NCBI GenBank assembly: GCA_027919835.1
Contig: JANVFP010000003.1
Span: forward strand, 1,488,001-1,552,000
DNA length: 64,000 nt
Reading direction: 5' to 3'
Origin: Lentinula raphanica
Lineage: Eukaryota > Basidiomycota > Agaricomycetes > Agaricales > Omphalotaceae
In this document: positions 1 through 12,889 of the stretch, one piece after another
Layout of the letters: every line of letters starts with the position of its first letter
How positions within the stretch are numbered: position 1 is the first letter of the stretch
Translations under genes and position numbers: made by a program
Notes under the pieces: generated by a model
The model's database searches: none
What the model was told of the DNA's origin: nothing
The model's input: the letters and a program-made list of their open reading frames with translations, nothing else

Positions 1-543
1 AATATGAGCCCCATACTTGTCAGCGACCTCCGACACCACTACATAAGTTATGAAACAACAGCCAACAAAGGCCAGTGCTGATGTCCTCGGGTGCTTCACA
101 ACACCTGGTATGAGACAGCAGACCATGGTTAAAGGACACATGGTTACTTGTCCCGCTATGTGAAGCGTTCGGTTTATGCAGTTCTGACAGCTTTGACTTG
201 TAACGCGTCGAGGTACACTCTGCTGGCCTTCGATATCGAACTGGGAAACCCTTCCAGGACCTGCAGTAGAAACCCTTTCGCGTTCTGTAGCCCGAGTACC
301 TGAAACCCTTTCGCGTCCTGAAGCATAAACATCTTCCGGTCTTGTCGGAAGATGAGTCTCGCCATGTTCTGGAGTAGCCCCTGGGCCATCGACTAAAGTA
401 ACACTCGATGCCACAGAAGAAGGCCTGCCACCACCGAGGTAAGCATTTTCAGGCGGGGATGGTAGATCTGGTGGGGGCGGTTGGGTTCCAGCGACATGAA
501 TGGCGAGTGTGATGAGAGGAAAGAGCGTCGTGAAGAGGCGCAT
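1..543 (-). CDS. Secreted/membrane protein of the P family, member P1 (3' end outside window)
   Basis: The frame is open for 181 codons from the ATG at 543-541 to the window edge. It starts MRLFTTLFPLITLAIHVAG, a hydrophobic signal-peptide-like leader shared with the genes at 11154-11960 and 18327-19051. A Pro-rich middle follows, then three copies of a short repeat (nucleotide core CGCGAAAGGGTTTC or a variant, about residues 75-100). A Cys pair (SCQNC) and a hydrophobic segment near the end (AFVGCCFITYVVVS, preceded by KHP) resemble SRCQTC and RHPETCIIAF in the 18327 gene. A possible donor (GTATGG) lies close to position 13, so an intron may start at the edge. A CGG-N5-CCG box sits about 50 bp upstream. 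Function is unknown. That it is expressed and is membrane-anchored or secreted is inference. Confidence 0.6.
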   Translation of the reverse strand, partial: MRLFTTLFPLITLAIHVAGTQPPPPDLPSPPENAYLGGGRPSSVASSVTLVDGPGATPEHGETHLPTRPEDVYASGRERVSGTRATERERVSTAGPGRVSQFDIEGQQSVPRRVTSQSCQNCINRTLHIAGQVTMCPLTMVCCLIPGVVKHPRTSALAFVGCCFITYVVVSEVADKYGAHI

Positions 544-1171
544 GACGTGTTGAAAGATGTGGTCTTGGAAAGCAAAAACAGAAGCGCAAAAGTGTCGTCG
601 TCGGACCAGCCGCAAACGATGAGGTGTGAGAGAGGAAGGAAGGGAGAGGTTGATTCCTTGGTCTTTTTTATGCCTTTGAAGGGTCGAGGGCACGGCGGAA
701 TGCTCTCTTCCAAAACATCACACCAGATCAATACTCCATGATGGTATCAGCCTGTAAGAGTTCATGTGCGAGGTAAATGTATATTTGGAGCTCGAGTCCG
801 TCGGCTCATTCAAGCCAGCCAGTGAGGCTGGAGGACGTATACCACCTTATAACCACTTCATCGAAGCAGTTGTGAGCCCGAAGCCACGAGTGGTAGTAGA
901 AGGTGAATTGGGAGGTTTTCAAGAATGTCGTTCTCCCCTGTTCGCAACATTGAAAAAAAAGTCACACGCCACTGGTGAGAGCGTTGGGACTGATCTCAAT
1001 CTTGTTTTCTCTTCCTCCGAGAAGTAGTTCCACTATCCTCTCAGCTTGGGATCTCTCTGGAAGTGGAAACTACATCGCGCACATCTGGGTTTGCTAAAAC
1101 GACTACTTCATCATTGAAAGTATGTACAACAAGAGCCAGCTCTTCACTCTTCACTGCGACACTGAGCATTA
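544..1171. other. Intergenic: P1 upstream region and 3' flank of the next gene
   Basis: Apart from the P1 box at 593-612, I see no convincing coding sequence. Short open frames here (for example on the plus strand at 764-1027) have no recognisable domain, no splice pattern and no family resemblance. Confidence 0.4.
593..612 (-). promoter_or_regulatory. CGG-N5-CCG box upstream of P1
   Basis: Read on the minus strand this is GCGGCTGGTCCGACGACGAC, starting 50 bp before the P1 ATG. The same box precedes the three related loci. CGG and CCG half-sites are typical of fungal Zn2Cys6 regulators; that this is such a site is inference. Confidence 0.5.
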
Positions 1172-1968
1172 TTACTGCTTTTGCTCAGGATAATCCCGCT
1201 CAAACCAAAATAAACGTTGTTTGCATTCCACAAGGACATCCTTGGGGACCTTGGATTTGTCTGCTGTTTCCAACATCCGCTTAATTTCGGGGCGATACTC
1301 GTCGATAAGCCGTCGATATTCGGTTTGGAATTCATCTTTCGGCAAATCATGTAGTTCTGCCAATTTCGCATCCATTTTTTGAACGGTTTTTTTGATCTGA
1401 GCATGAAAAGTGCGAAGATCAATTACAGGATGAAGTATTCATGAATTTTTAATACACACCTCTTCAGCCTCGGCCGTCAGCTTTGGTTCAGCGCTGCCAC
1501 CAGTGGTAAACGCGTTGCGCATGGCCGCAACCACATTGCCACGTTTCGAGTGATCAACCCGATGCTCTACTGAAATCTCGACGTCGCTACGCTAAAGAGT
1601 GGGATCGTACATAACGCCGACGTTGAGACAGATTGGCAGGAGATTGAGACCATCCACTCACCTCCTTCCCATCCCGGTGTTCGAAAATCAGGTCCTAATA
1701 AAATTTTTACATGATTATCGGAGCGTCAAGCGAACAAACGACATACTTGTCGAGGAACAACGCTAGTATATTCTCCTCTACGACGTTGGAGCGTAGTAAG
1801 TGAATGAGAAGTCTGATCGGGATGAGATCGTAGAGCTCGAGCTTCCAAGACCAGATCGGAGTCTGTCGTAACGGGTGGTATCGGAGTAGGGGCAGCAAGA
1901 GCGCCAGAAGAGATGGCTGTTACAAGAAACAGAACAGCAAGCAATCGAGATGCGGATGAACAAGTCAT
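1172..1968 (-). CDS. Small secreted protein, unknown function
   Basis: The start at 1968 gives a clear signal peptide (MTCSSASRLLAVLFLVTAIS followed by an Ala-rich end, likely cleaved near APTP). Four exons join in phase 0: exon 1 to about 1747, a 33-nt exon at 1662-1694 (reads DLIFEHRDGKE), an exon around 1460-1591, and a last exon ending at the stop at 1172. The last exon is charged and helical-looking (IKKTVQKMDAKLAELHD...). The mature protein of about 200 residues has an RR/RRR-rich stretch near residue 60 and no recognised domain. It has the same general plan as the gene at 17010-17612: signal peptide, short middle exons, helical last exon. I do not recognise a family; an effector-like or cell-wall role would be guesswork. 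Confidence 0.6.
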
Positions 1969-5106
<3,138 letters not shown>

Positions 5107-5358
5107 ATCCTCTCCAAATCCAGCCTTCGATTGACTCGGAATACTAGAATAGGATCTGAAGAGAAACAGTAGGAATACTGGACACACAAACAAACGATGT
5201 ACATCTGTACGAATACATATTGCACAACAACGAAAATTCGAATATTTGCCATCAGCTCTTGCAGCGAAAAGATTCTGAGTACATAGCTCCCTAGTTGGCG
5301 ACGAGCGCTAATCAAATTACAGAAGACGCGCTAAAATAATACCACGATTAACCGACTC
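5107..5358. other. 3' flank of GPI, no gene seen
   Basis: AT-rich sequence without a supported coding frame, between the GPI stop and the uncertain start of the Ulp1-like gene. Confidence 0.4.
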
Positions 5359-6943
5359 GTGTCTCTGAGGCATTTCTGCTTTCTTTCTCTCAAGAAGGTT
5401 TGCTTTTCAATTGCTCCACTTATTTTCAGTCAACAGCTCATTGACCTGCTCTATGGAATCATACAAAGGGCTCGACAGAAGGTTCCCGTGCTCCACCGTC
5501 GTGAACTTGTTGTATATGCTCCATTCAGCCCTATCTGTAACTGCAACCTCCAATATTTTATTCAGCTCTCAACATTGGTACAAGGCTGCCAAGCTTACCT
5601 TCCCTCCCTCTCTCTTCCGAGTCTGCTTACTGTCAGAACCCTCGATGAGTTCGAACTTGCTCTTGATAATCGTTTTGGAATGGCTCTTTCGGACCAATCC
5701 GGAGAATATAACGCTCTAAGAATGTTACTTCACGACCTGTGTTGTTTGCTATGCCGTACCAACTATCTCAAATCCAAGCTACTTTGATGTGCCCGGCGCC
5801 ATAGGCCTCTGGAATCTGACGCACAAGCTCTTGTCGTTTTCACCAATCTTAAACTTCTCTTGGACACCGTTGGGGGCCAAATCGTGTCGCTGGAAACGAA
5901 TTGGTATACGTTTCTGGACCGTTACCCCCATAAGACAGAGGGAATGTTGAGGCTCTTGATCAATGAAGTAAGCTTGTCTGTCTATCTGGCGTTATCGAAC
6001 TCTAACGGCCACTAGGCACGTATCCACCCTGACGAGCATTGGAATAAGCTTCACTACGTCTCCTTTTCTAATTTCCATAATTTGGGTGTGGGCAGGTGGC
6101 TGGACGACGGGTTAATTGACCATTTTGTTCAAAAGTGGTGCGCACAAGCAGGGACCTTGCTGGGGCTTAAAGCATCTTTTGCCGGCAAATTCCTATTTCA
6201 GGACACCAGTTGTCTCGATGCCAAAACGCTCTTAACAGAGAACGATGTCATCCTATTTAGAAATGCATGTCGAAAAGCAGTGGTGAGCGCCCATTCTCTC
6301 AGTCCCTGGCCTTTGGGTTTTGCTTACTTTGATTTTCATATGGGAAGGGGAAACTCGGTTTGAGTTCCTGGGATTCTGTATATTCCTATCAACGAGAACT
6401 CCAACCATTGGTACTCTGCGTACATTGATTTCCGACACAAGCGAATCGAGATTTATGATAGTCTTGAGGAAAGGTACCTTGCCAACCGACAAAAGCCACT
6501 CGAGTCCCAAGAAAATACTGGTCTGATGCTGGTAAGAGTCACTGAGCTCTTCCTGAAACGTCTCTTTGATAACGTTGGAATTACCAGGTACTTATGCCGC
6601 TCACAGAGATCTTGAGCGAATTGAGAGGGGACCCCGTAAAATTGAAAGATGACGAGAAGACAAATTGGGTCTGCAAGCCTCACAGCAAGGTGCGTCCTGC
6701 TCGAAACTTAGTACGATAACCCCCTTTAACCAATTTACGTACTAGGTGCACTTTCAACGGAACCTGTATGATTGTGGGGTGCACACTCTGTGGCACCTCC
6801 AACATTGCCTTGAGTTTCGCCGCGTCCGTCTGGGCGATGATTGTCCCTTGGATGCGTTCCGCTTGACCGACAACATGGTAGGCAAGCGGATGCGATTAGC
6901 TCAGGAAATTCTCAAAGACTGTAATGAAGTTGATGAGGTATGA
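5359..6943 (+). CDS. Ulp1/C48-family cysteine protease-like protein
   Basis: The C-terminal half has the hallmarks of SUMO/ubiquitin-like proteases (Ulp1, peptidase family C48). The catalytic His lies in SNHWYSAYIDF (CAT at 6406-6408). An Asp follows in IEIYDSLEE, a Gln/Arg lies just before the Cys loop (FQRNLYDCGVHTL), and the Cys codon is TGT at 6773-6775. Introns interrupt the domain near 6282-6380, 6532-6591 and 6690-6746. Upstream coding (around 5430-6020) includes a helical part ending in INEARIHPDEHWNKLHY. The 5' start is uncertain because the first exons are short and weak. The stop is at 6941-6943, but GAG|GTATGA there could be a donor, with the reading continuing past 7000. Family members cleave SUMO precursors or conjugates. 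In agaricomycetes many such proteins are lineage-specific, and some derive from transposons (KDZ type), so the true substrate is open. Confidence 0.7.
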
Positions 6944-7068
6944 GCTGGAATATGAAAGGCAATGGAATGTCTTGTTTTTCTTCAATGTTTTCCAGCAACA
7001 GATGTACATATTGATAATCAACCATCTACAACATAGTTTCTACAACCGGAGACACGACCAGACTCAAG

Positions 7069-9011
7069 CTATTCTTCATCTTCACTCTCTCCTTCCGCTT
7101 CCGAGTCTCCATCGCTGTCATCACTTCCATCTTCATCTTCATCGTCTTCCTCCTCACTCTCACTGTCTGGGCCAGCCGTCCAATCTGATACATCAAGTTT
7201 TTCATTCTTGAAGGATTCTAGAGAGAATGATCAGAAATCAATGGCGAAATTCCTATGAAAACAGAATCCACCTCCTGAGCTGACTTCATACCCAGCTTGG
7301 GTTACGCAACGCGTTAATTGAGCCTTTTCTCCAACTTTTGTGTTTTTGCCTAGAATACTCCCTACTATTTGTGCACTGCAAGATGTTTTTCAGGCATTGT
7401 ACTTCTTGAGCAATGACAAAGCCAAGCTTACCCATCCTCGACGACGCAATGATCTAGAAGGACACAGCCGGAGATCTTCGCCATCTTTCCTATAACGCAA
7501 TGTTTTCCTATGACAGAATGTTCGATTTTGGTGCGCTCGGATACTTGAGTGAAAGCGCCGATCATCGTGTCCGTTGATATCCGGGCTTTTGCATCGATGA
7601 GAGATCGGTTTTGAGGATCCGTTGGAAGTGAGTATGTGGTTTCTTTCAAGAACTGGACGAGAAAATCAAATCTCAATCTTGCACTCGACGAAACACAACG
7701 ACGTACTCGCCGATTGATATCCAGAAGATAGTGGATGTTGTTGACACGCGTAGCATATCCCGCAGTTGCTGGGTGTAAGACCAGACCTACTCTGAGGCTT
7801 GAAGAGTCCGTCGTTGATTCCGGGTCAAAAGGGGAAGAAGCATCTGCATCGTTGGAATGATGTAGGACACTGTTGTTGTAGGCTTTTTTCTGTGGCCGCA
7901 GTGTGGAATGATTCAGTGCGACGTCTTGGGTGATGACATTTGTGATTGGATTTAAGACTGTGAAGATCGAGCAGATGAGAAGGTTTGTTCTTTGAGTGAA
8001 TCATGTAGCTGTAATTCGTGCTTACTCTGTCCGTATTTTTCGCGTTTTTTTCGTTGGTATTGGAGTTTGCATATCCAAGGTAGAAATTCCTCTCTGAAAG
8101 AGTCAAAGTGTTTCTTCTCTTGTAGCAAGTCTAATATCGATCTCCGACAGACGTATACATGGGAGTCCTGATACCGGTTTGAAAGCTTCGTTCGAGGGTA
8201 TCTAACATGTGTGTTTATTATGGTCCACATGTACAAAAGAAAGCGACCATACTGCGACAGCAACGACATCCGTAATACCAGCTCTTCCGAGTTTCGGTCC
8301 ATATCATTGGCAGTATCAACTTGAAGCAACGTCCCAGTGGCATCGTCCCAAACGATAGGCACTGGTGGTGGTAATAAACCCCAATCTTCTACGAAAGAAG
8401 TTTTCTCAAGCGCAGGAGCGGCAAACCAACAAGCAGTAGCCACACAGCCATCGCTGAGACTCTCTGTGCGATATTTGTTCAAGATCGTGCTGAGAGACAA
8501 GGAAGGGGGAGGAATAAAGTCGCATGGAAGCAAGATGAAATCTTCTGATATCCGGCTTGCGAAATGTCTAAGCAGGGTGCATGTTCCTGTGTTGCGTTCA
8601 GGAGATTCGTCGTATGTCTGCACGTCGATATGGAGAGTAGAGAGCCCAGAGTGTACGTGATGTGAGATCATGGGACGATGCATGGAGGGACATATTAGCA
8701 AGACGTCTGTGAAACTACTGATGTTACTCGAAAGTATCTAACGAGATGAAAGAAACGAGCCTTTGACGCCAGCCTGTTCTATCCAAGAGAGAACATAGTC
8801 TATTATTGGTTTATTCGCCACTGGTACTAATGCTTTAGGACATGGTTCAACACCGTTGTTGCTGGTCAGAGGGACAAGTCTGTTATCGAGAGTTAGATCG
8901 AAGGTCAATGATAGAGCAAAAACTTGAAGATTACTCGTTCCCAAAGCCTGCGATGAGTACAGCTGAGAATTCACGCGTCAAAGGCCCAGAAGTCGCGACA
9001 CCAAGATCCAT
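7069..9011 (-). CDS. GCD1: Translation initiation factor eIF2B, gamma subunit
   Basis: This is a subunit of the guanine-nucleotide exchange factor for eIF2. The start at 9011 (MDLGVATSG) leads into the nucleotidyltransferase-like N-terminus. After a first intron the reading is NELVPLTSNNGVEPCPKAL, VANKPIIDYVLSWIEQAG, then LLICPSMHRPM. Middle exons cover 8660-7960. The C-terminal left-handed beta-helix repeats are seen near 7430-7680 (TKIEHSVIGKHCVIG, ISGCVLLDHCVVEDG). The last exon is very acidic (EEEDDEDEDGSDDSDGDSE...), ending at 7069. Many introns are short, so internal exon edges are approximate. The promoter is shared with the divergent gene at 9087, with only 75 bp between the two start codons. 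Confidence 0.88.
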
Positions 9012-9086
9012 AGTGAGAGTTTAGAAGAAAGAGAAACTGACTCCGAAAAATTACGGCAGGAAACTTAATTTCTATCACTTCCACCC

Positions 9087-9942
9087 ATGAGCCATCGTTT
9101 AGCCTCTTTCAAAGGTCCATCTACTCCCTCATCGTCGCCTGTCCAACAAAGACAAGCCAGCGTAGGCCCTTCTTCTCCAGCAAGGGTAACAGAGTCTACC
9201 TATCATCGCAGCTTGAGGACCTTGTTGCAAGAATTGCGTTCCGCAACGGAGACTTGGGATGATCTCGTCCTCATTGATGGTCTAAAAGCAGCGAAAAGCC
9301 TCGTAGACATGCGCACAGAACTCGAGTATGTCATTCATATCTCACTCCAACCATAATGGGCACCAAGGTTTACCATCTCAGTAGTAATGATCTAGCGCGT
9401 GCACCTAATCGCCTTCCTCGGAGACATCTTGTTGGCCCTCAATTAGAAGTCATGGATCGTAGGATATCAGACCTCGATGGTGTTATCGCCAAGCTGGTAC
9501 TGGTTTTTAATAATGATGAATATCGGTGCTGATGTCTGTTCAGCATAAACAGTTTCGCAAGATGAATAACATAGTGGACAATCTCGAAGGACTGGTCGTT
9601 GAAGCACATAAAAACAAAGGATGGAGATGGGTAGCGAAAGAACCTCTCTGGACGACATGGTCTCTGGAAAAATTTGGTTCGTTGCCATTAGATCGCTCAC
9701 GATGGGTCTGCTCAACATGGCTTGCGACTACAGCGTCAAACATACCCGAAATACTCATATATTATCATCGTGCACTCAACGAACACATCAAGCTAGTAGA
9801 CACTCTCAGACCTCATGCAGTGTCTTTCGATGAATCCAGAGATGCGATCTCAAAATGGGCCGAACAACCTTGGCTGGAAGAGAATGGCTGGGAGGCTAAA
9901 TGGGAAGACTTGTGCGCTGTTGAAGTAGATCGATGGAAGTGA
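9087..9942 (+). CDS. Conserved-looking protein of unknown function
   Basis: Three exons: 9087 to about 9326 (Ser/Pro-rich start, then a helical part TYHRSLRTLLQELRSATETW), about 9397-9496 and about 9541-9942. Joined, they give roughly 250 residues with long amphipathic helices (RISDLDGVIAKLHKQFRKMN), then WEAKWEDLCAVEVDRWK at the end. Trp residues are frequent in the last third. No domain or motif is recognised and no signal peptide or membrane span is present, so it is probably a cytosolic or nuclear coiled-coil-type protein. The coherent splicing and divergent pairing with eIF2B gamma support a real gene. Confidence 0.65.
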
Positions 9943-9944
9943 AA

Positions 9945-10021
9945 GATGAACATTCGATGAACATTCGATGAACATTCGATGAACATTCGATGAACATTCG
10001 ATGAACATTCGATGAACATTC
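9945..10021 (+). repeat. Seven perfect tandem copies of an 11-bp unit
   Basis: The unit GATGAACATTC is repeated seven times without a change, starting 3 bp after the stop codon of the gene at 9087. It lies in that gene's presumed 3' UTR. The identity of all copies points to recent slippage or expansion. Confidence 0.9.
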
Positions 10022-10455
10022 GTTCTCTATCACTTCGTATTGATTGGGATCTATCCGTCACCTCTGCGATGTTGTTGGCGTTCTCCATTTGCATCCCCCT
10101 GGCCCCTCCTCCACGAAAAGACGCGCGGTCAAAGGTCAGCACGGTTTTAACTTTCAGCTATCATTGACGCATTTTGGAGGCTGTGGACTGCTATCTATTT
10201 CAACCTGAATTCTCGTTATTGAGAATTAGAAAGAAAGTGCTTGATGAATGTCATTGAACATCATTCTGAGGGAGTGGGCCTCCGTGTACGAACATTTCCT
10301 ACTATACGACGGCTTACTATCACTACTGATACTGCCACCGATGCCATTCGCATGGAAGAATGGTTCAAAATCCCAAATCAAGCAACCAAGTTTCAGACGT
10401 CAAAACGAGATTAGAATCGAATCTCTTTCCTCTTTCTCGTATCTTCAACTCTGTC

Positions 10456-10475
10456 TTTTCGGCTGGTCCGACGAC
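10456..10475 (+). promoter_or_regulatory. CGG-N5-CCG box upstream of the P2 remnant
   Basis: The sequence TTTTCGGCTGGTCCGACGAC ends 45 bp before the degenerate start codon of P2. It is identical in its core to the boxes before P1 and the 18327 gene. Confidence 0.5.
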
Positions 10476-10519
10476 TCTCGTGCTTCGAAGTCTATATCAC
10501 ACATAAACTCTTCCGCGTT

Positions 10520-10744
10520 ACGCGGTTCCCCACGACAGTATTTCCCCTCGTCAAACTTGCCATCCAAGTTGCCGCGATGGAAAGCTCGACCCCGGCACGG
10601 CCTAGTAACTGGGTTCCGGGTGAACGTTCTCTGAATATTCAATTCAGAAACCTCCAGGCTTTCAACACGGAGAGAGGAATATTGCTAGGATGTCCTGCCG
10701 GCGTCGACTCGAGCAAGACTGGCTGTCGTCAGACGTGGTTGTAG
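10520..10744 (+). pseudogene. P family member P2 with start codon changed to ACG
   Basis: From ACG at 10520 the frame reads TRFPTTVFPLVKLAIQVAA. Residue by residue this matches the leaders of P1 (MRLFTTLFPLITLAIHVAG) and the 18327 gene (MRFLKTLLPLIILAIHVAG), with T in place of the initiator M. The frame stays open for 74 codons to TAG at 10742-10744 and ends GCRQTWL, which may be a remnant of the SRCQTC motif. The first in-frame ATG is at 10577, after the leader, so translation from it would lose the signal peptide. It is probably a decaying copy; use of ACG as a non-AUG start is a less likely alternative. The upstream box is intact. Confidence 0.6.
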
Positions 10745-11153
10745 GTGGAAGCATGAGAACATTGGAAGGGCATCACTGGTCCGGTTCAAGCTTTTCGTTC
10801 GAATCCTCCTCGCATGTCATGTAAAGTAGAGTCCTTGAATCGTCCTAGACATAATGCTTTCCTGTGCCAGGTCTGAATCTCACTTCTGGATACCGATAAA
10901 CTGACAGCACTCGAACTCGAAGACGCTAGTCTATTCATCTCATGAAGACATTCAAGATTCTGACACGATTGAAGTTGCGTGCGTAGCTACAAAGTTCATG
11001 TGCGTGTTTAGATTGTATCTCAGTTGAATCGACTCTAGGTACAAAAAGTCGTTAGACCCCCAGAAGAATCCCCAATGATCTACATCAAGTATTCAACTGT
11101 TACTGAGAAATCAGTCGCCTTTCCATCCTTCAGATTCTTCGGAGTATGTAACA
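10745..11153. other. Intergenic, no supported gene
   Basis: No open frame of interest is seen. Part of it may be decayed 3' sequence of P2, but I could not align it convincingly to the intact members. Confidence 0.35.
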
Positions 11154-11960
11154 TCACTGGGCATTGTCCAGCTCGAGTCGACGGCGATAGCTCGTTCTGG
11201 TCGAAGTGATGTCCCTCTTCGACAGCTCTCTGACAGAACCATCGTCGTTGGCTTGGAGCTGAGATGTTAAAATCAGATTTCGGTCATAAGATCGTATGTA
11301 TAGTGGTAAACTTACTGGAAAGTCGGCCAGACAAATCTTTGTACTATCTTCGTCCAAGGGAACGCAACTTTCAAATTCGTCATCGAGGGGCCCACGCCTC
11401 TGGTGGCGGTGGTGCGTGGGTCTGGAGGACTTGGACTTGGTGGTGGTAGCAGTAGTCCGGTGCGTTGTTGTGTGGGGGCGCGATGAATGACTCGAATGAT
11501 GGTGAGGCTTGACTTCAACTATAGTCACGCCCGTGACAACTCCCACCACGCAAAGTAAAACGAACGTTGCCGCTACGAACTTCGTCCTCTTATTCCACTG
11601 CATCTTGAATGGACCTCGTCTTTCCACTGCCGTCTCTACGCGTGCCTCGCATGCTGGTGAAGGATCCACTACAACGACTCCGGACTGAGCGGTACCGTAC
11701 TGAGAGCCGCCTCTGGGGACGTCGTCGGGGACGCCGCTCCCATTTCCTGGTCCGTTACTATCACGCTGATATGTAGGAGCCGGCAGACTCAAGTCTGCGA
11801 GCGGTACAGCAGAGTCTGCGAGCGGTACAGCAGAGTCTGCGAGCGGTACAGCAGAGTCTGCGAGCGGTACAGCAGAGTCTGCAGGGACTGTAGAGGGCAG
11901 TGTTGCAGCTACGCGGACGGCGAGAGTGACGAGAGGAAGCAGTGTCGTGAGGAAACGCAT
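11154..11960 (-). CDS. Secreted/membrane protein of the P family, member P3, with DSAVPLA repeats
   Basis: The start at 11960 (MRFLTTLLPLVTLAVRVAA) was chosen by match to P1 and P4; an upstream in-frame ATG at 12008 would add 16 residues. Two exons (11960-11316 and 11258-11154, intron 57 nt, phase 0) give 249 residues. In order: signal-like leader; four copies of DSAVPLA (about residues 28-55); a Gly/Ser-rich part; a basic stretch (MQWNKRTK); one membrane span (FVAATFVLLCVVGVVTGVTI); a His/Ser/Thr/Arg-rich linker; a dibasic site (HRHQRRG); then a two-Cys module (SCVPLDEDSTKICLADFP) where the intron falls; and a basic end (SKRDITSTRTSYRRRLEL). P4 has the same C-x10-C spacing, intron position and YRRRL ending. 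Function is unknown. Confidence 0.65.
   Translation of the reverse strand: MRFLTTLLPLVTLAVRVAATLPSTVPADSAVPLADSAVPLADSAVPLADSAVPLADLSLPAPTYQRDSNGPGNGSGVPDDVPRGGSQYGTAQSGVVVVDPSPACEARVETAVERRGPFKMQWNKRTKFVAATFVLLCVVGVVTGVTIVEVKPHHHSSHSSRPHTTTHRTTATTTKSKSSRPTHHRHQRRGPLDDEFESCVPLDEDSTKICLADFPVSLPLYIRSYDRNLILTSQLQANDDGSVRELSKRDITSTRTSYRRRLELDNAQ
11794..11877 (-). repeat. Four perfect tandem 21-bp repeats inside P3
   Basis: The unit TCTGCGAGCGGTACAGCAGAG (plus strand) occurs four times in a row with no mismatch, plus a partial fifth. On the coding strand each unit gives seven residues, DSAVPLA in register. Identity at the nucleotide level means a recent expansion. Confidence 0.92.
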
Positions 11961-12017
11961 GATGACGCCAAATGATGCAATGGTATGTGCAGTGAGCAGG
12001 AAAAACAAGAGGATGAA

Positions 12018-12037
12018 GTTGTCGCCGGGCCAGCCGG
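12018..12037 (-). promoter_or_regulatory. CGG-N5-CCG box upstream of P3
   Basis: Read on the minus strand this is CCGGCTGGCCCGGCGACAAC, 58 bp before the P3 ATG. Relative to the other three copies it differs mainly by T to C and A to G changes, but the CGG and CCG half-sites and their spacing of 5 are kept. Confidence 0.5.
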
Positions 12038-12889
12038 AAACAGGTTATAGCGTTGGAGATGCGTTGAGGGAAACCTGAGGAAGAGGGGGAGTTCAAGGAA
12101 GTTTGTCTTAAAACTCAGAAGTCTCCTACCCGGCAGTCGAAAATGCCTCAAATATTTTGTTTTCCAAGATGTTCGCATCAACGATCAAGGGTTGTCAGAA
12201 GTTTTCACAAGAGACTGCAATTGACTGCAAGCGAAGGCGATGAGACTCGAGAGGCTACAGCTGGCTACAGAGGGCTACAGCCTGCTACAGCTGCAAATTC
12301 AATGACAGGCAATGACTTGTGAAACACGATACCTAATGGCCTCTTTCAATTGTGTACCGGAAGATTCCACAAGGACGTTGCTGGGAAGCGAGAGAAAGAG
12401 ATACATTGTATCAAGCTTGATGCTAGTCAATGAGCTAAATTGGTTTAGCACAGGACCCCTGATAATACAGCCAAATGTAGTACACAAATTCGTACAAAAC
12501 ACCCCCGGATTTTGGCAAAATCCCATATACGAGTTCGTACAAAAGACCCGCCGCAGGCGGGGAGCCGGAGAGGTATTTCGTACAAAAGGCACCTGGATTT
12601 GGTGCTTGACGTCCCGGTTCCAGTCAGGAATATTGTCCGCTATTGTTCAGAAACAGGCAGATGGCGGTAAGTGACATTCGCGAATGATGATCTGCACCTA
12701 CGATCATCCGCTCAGATAGATATTTAGAACCATTAGGGAAACATTTGGAAAATTTCTGCAAAAATTAGAGGCCATACCCGAGTTCGTACAAAATGACCCC
12801 CAAATTTTGCGACCAGGTTCGTACAAAACAGGCCAATTTTGGGTCATTTTCGTGTATGACATCTGGGTGTATAATCACGGGTCCTTTTA
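12038..12889. other. Intergenic with repeated TTCGTACAAAA motif
   Basis: No supported gene. Five exact copies of the 11-mer TTCGTACAAAA lie at 12489, 12534, 12577, 12783 and 12818, most followed by a C-rich run and T-rich blocks (ATTTTGG). A short run of CTACAG(C/A) repeats is at 12250-12290. The region borders two mobile-element-like structures. Confidence 0.6.

Noticed and set aside
393..731. Minus-strand open frame containing GWSDDDTF, similar to GWSDN(T)F before P4
   Set aside because: The shared words come from the DNA-level box. The distance from box to ATG is not in frame in all members, so a conserved upstream peptide is less likely than a regulatory site.
9945..10021. Possible CRISPR array
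   Set aside because: Direct head-to-tail 11-bp copies without spacers in a eukaryotic genome; a simple tandem repeat.
10248..10634. Plus-strand open frame of 128 codons
   Set aside because: It is in a different frame from the P-family leader; its text between 10456 and 10634 is explained by the upstream box and the P2 remnant.
12489..12828. Possible CRISPR-like repeat-spacer array
   Set aside because: The repeats are only 11 bp, the spacing is irregular, and the gene content is clearly fungal.
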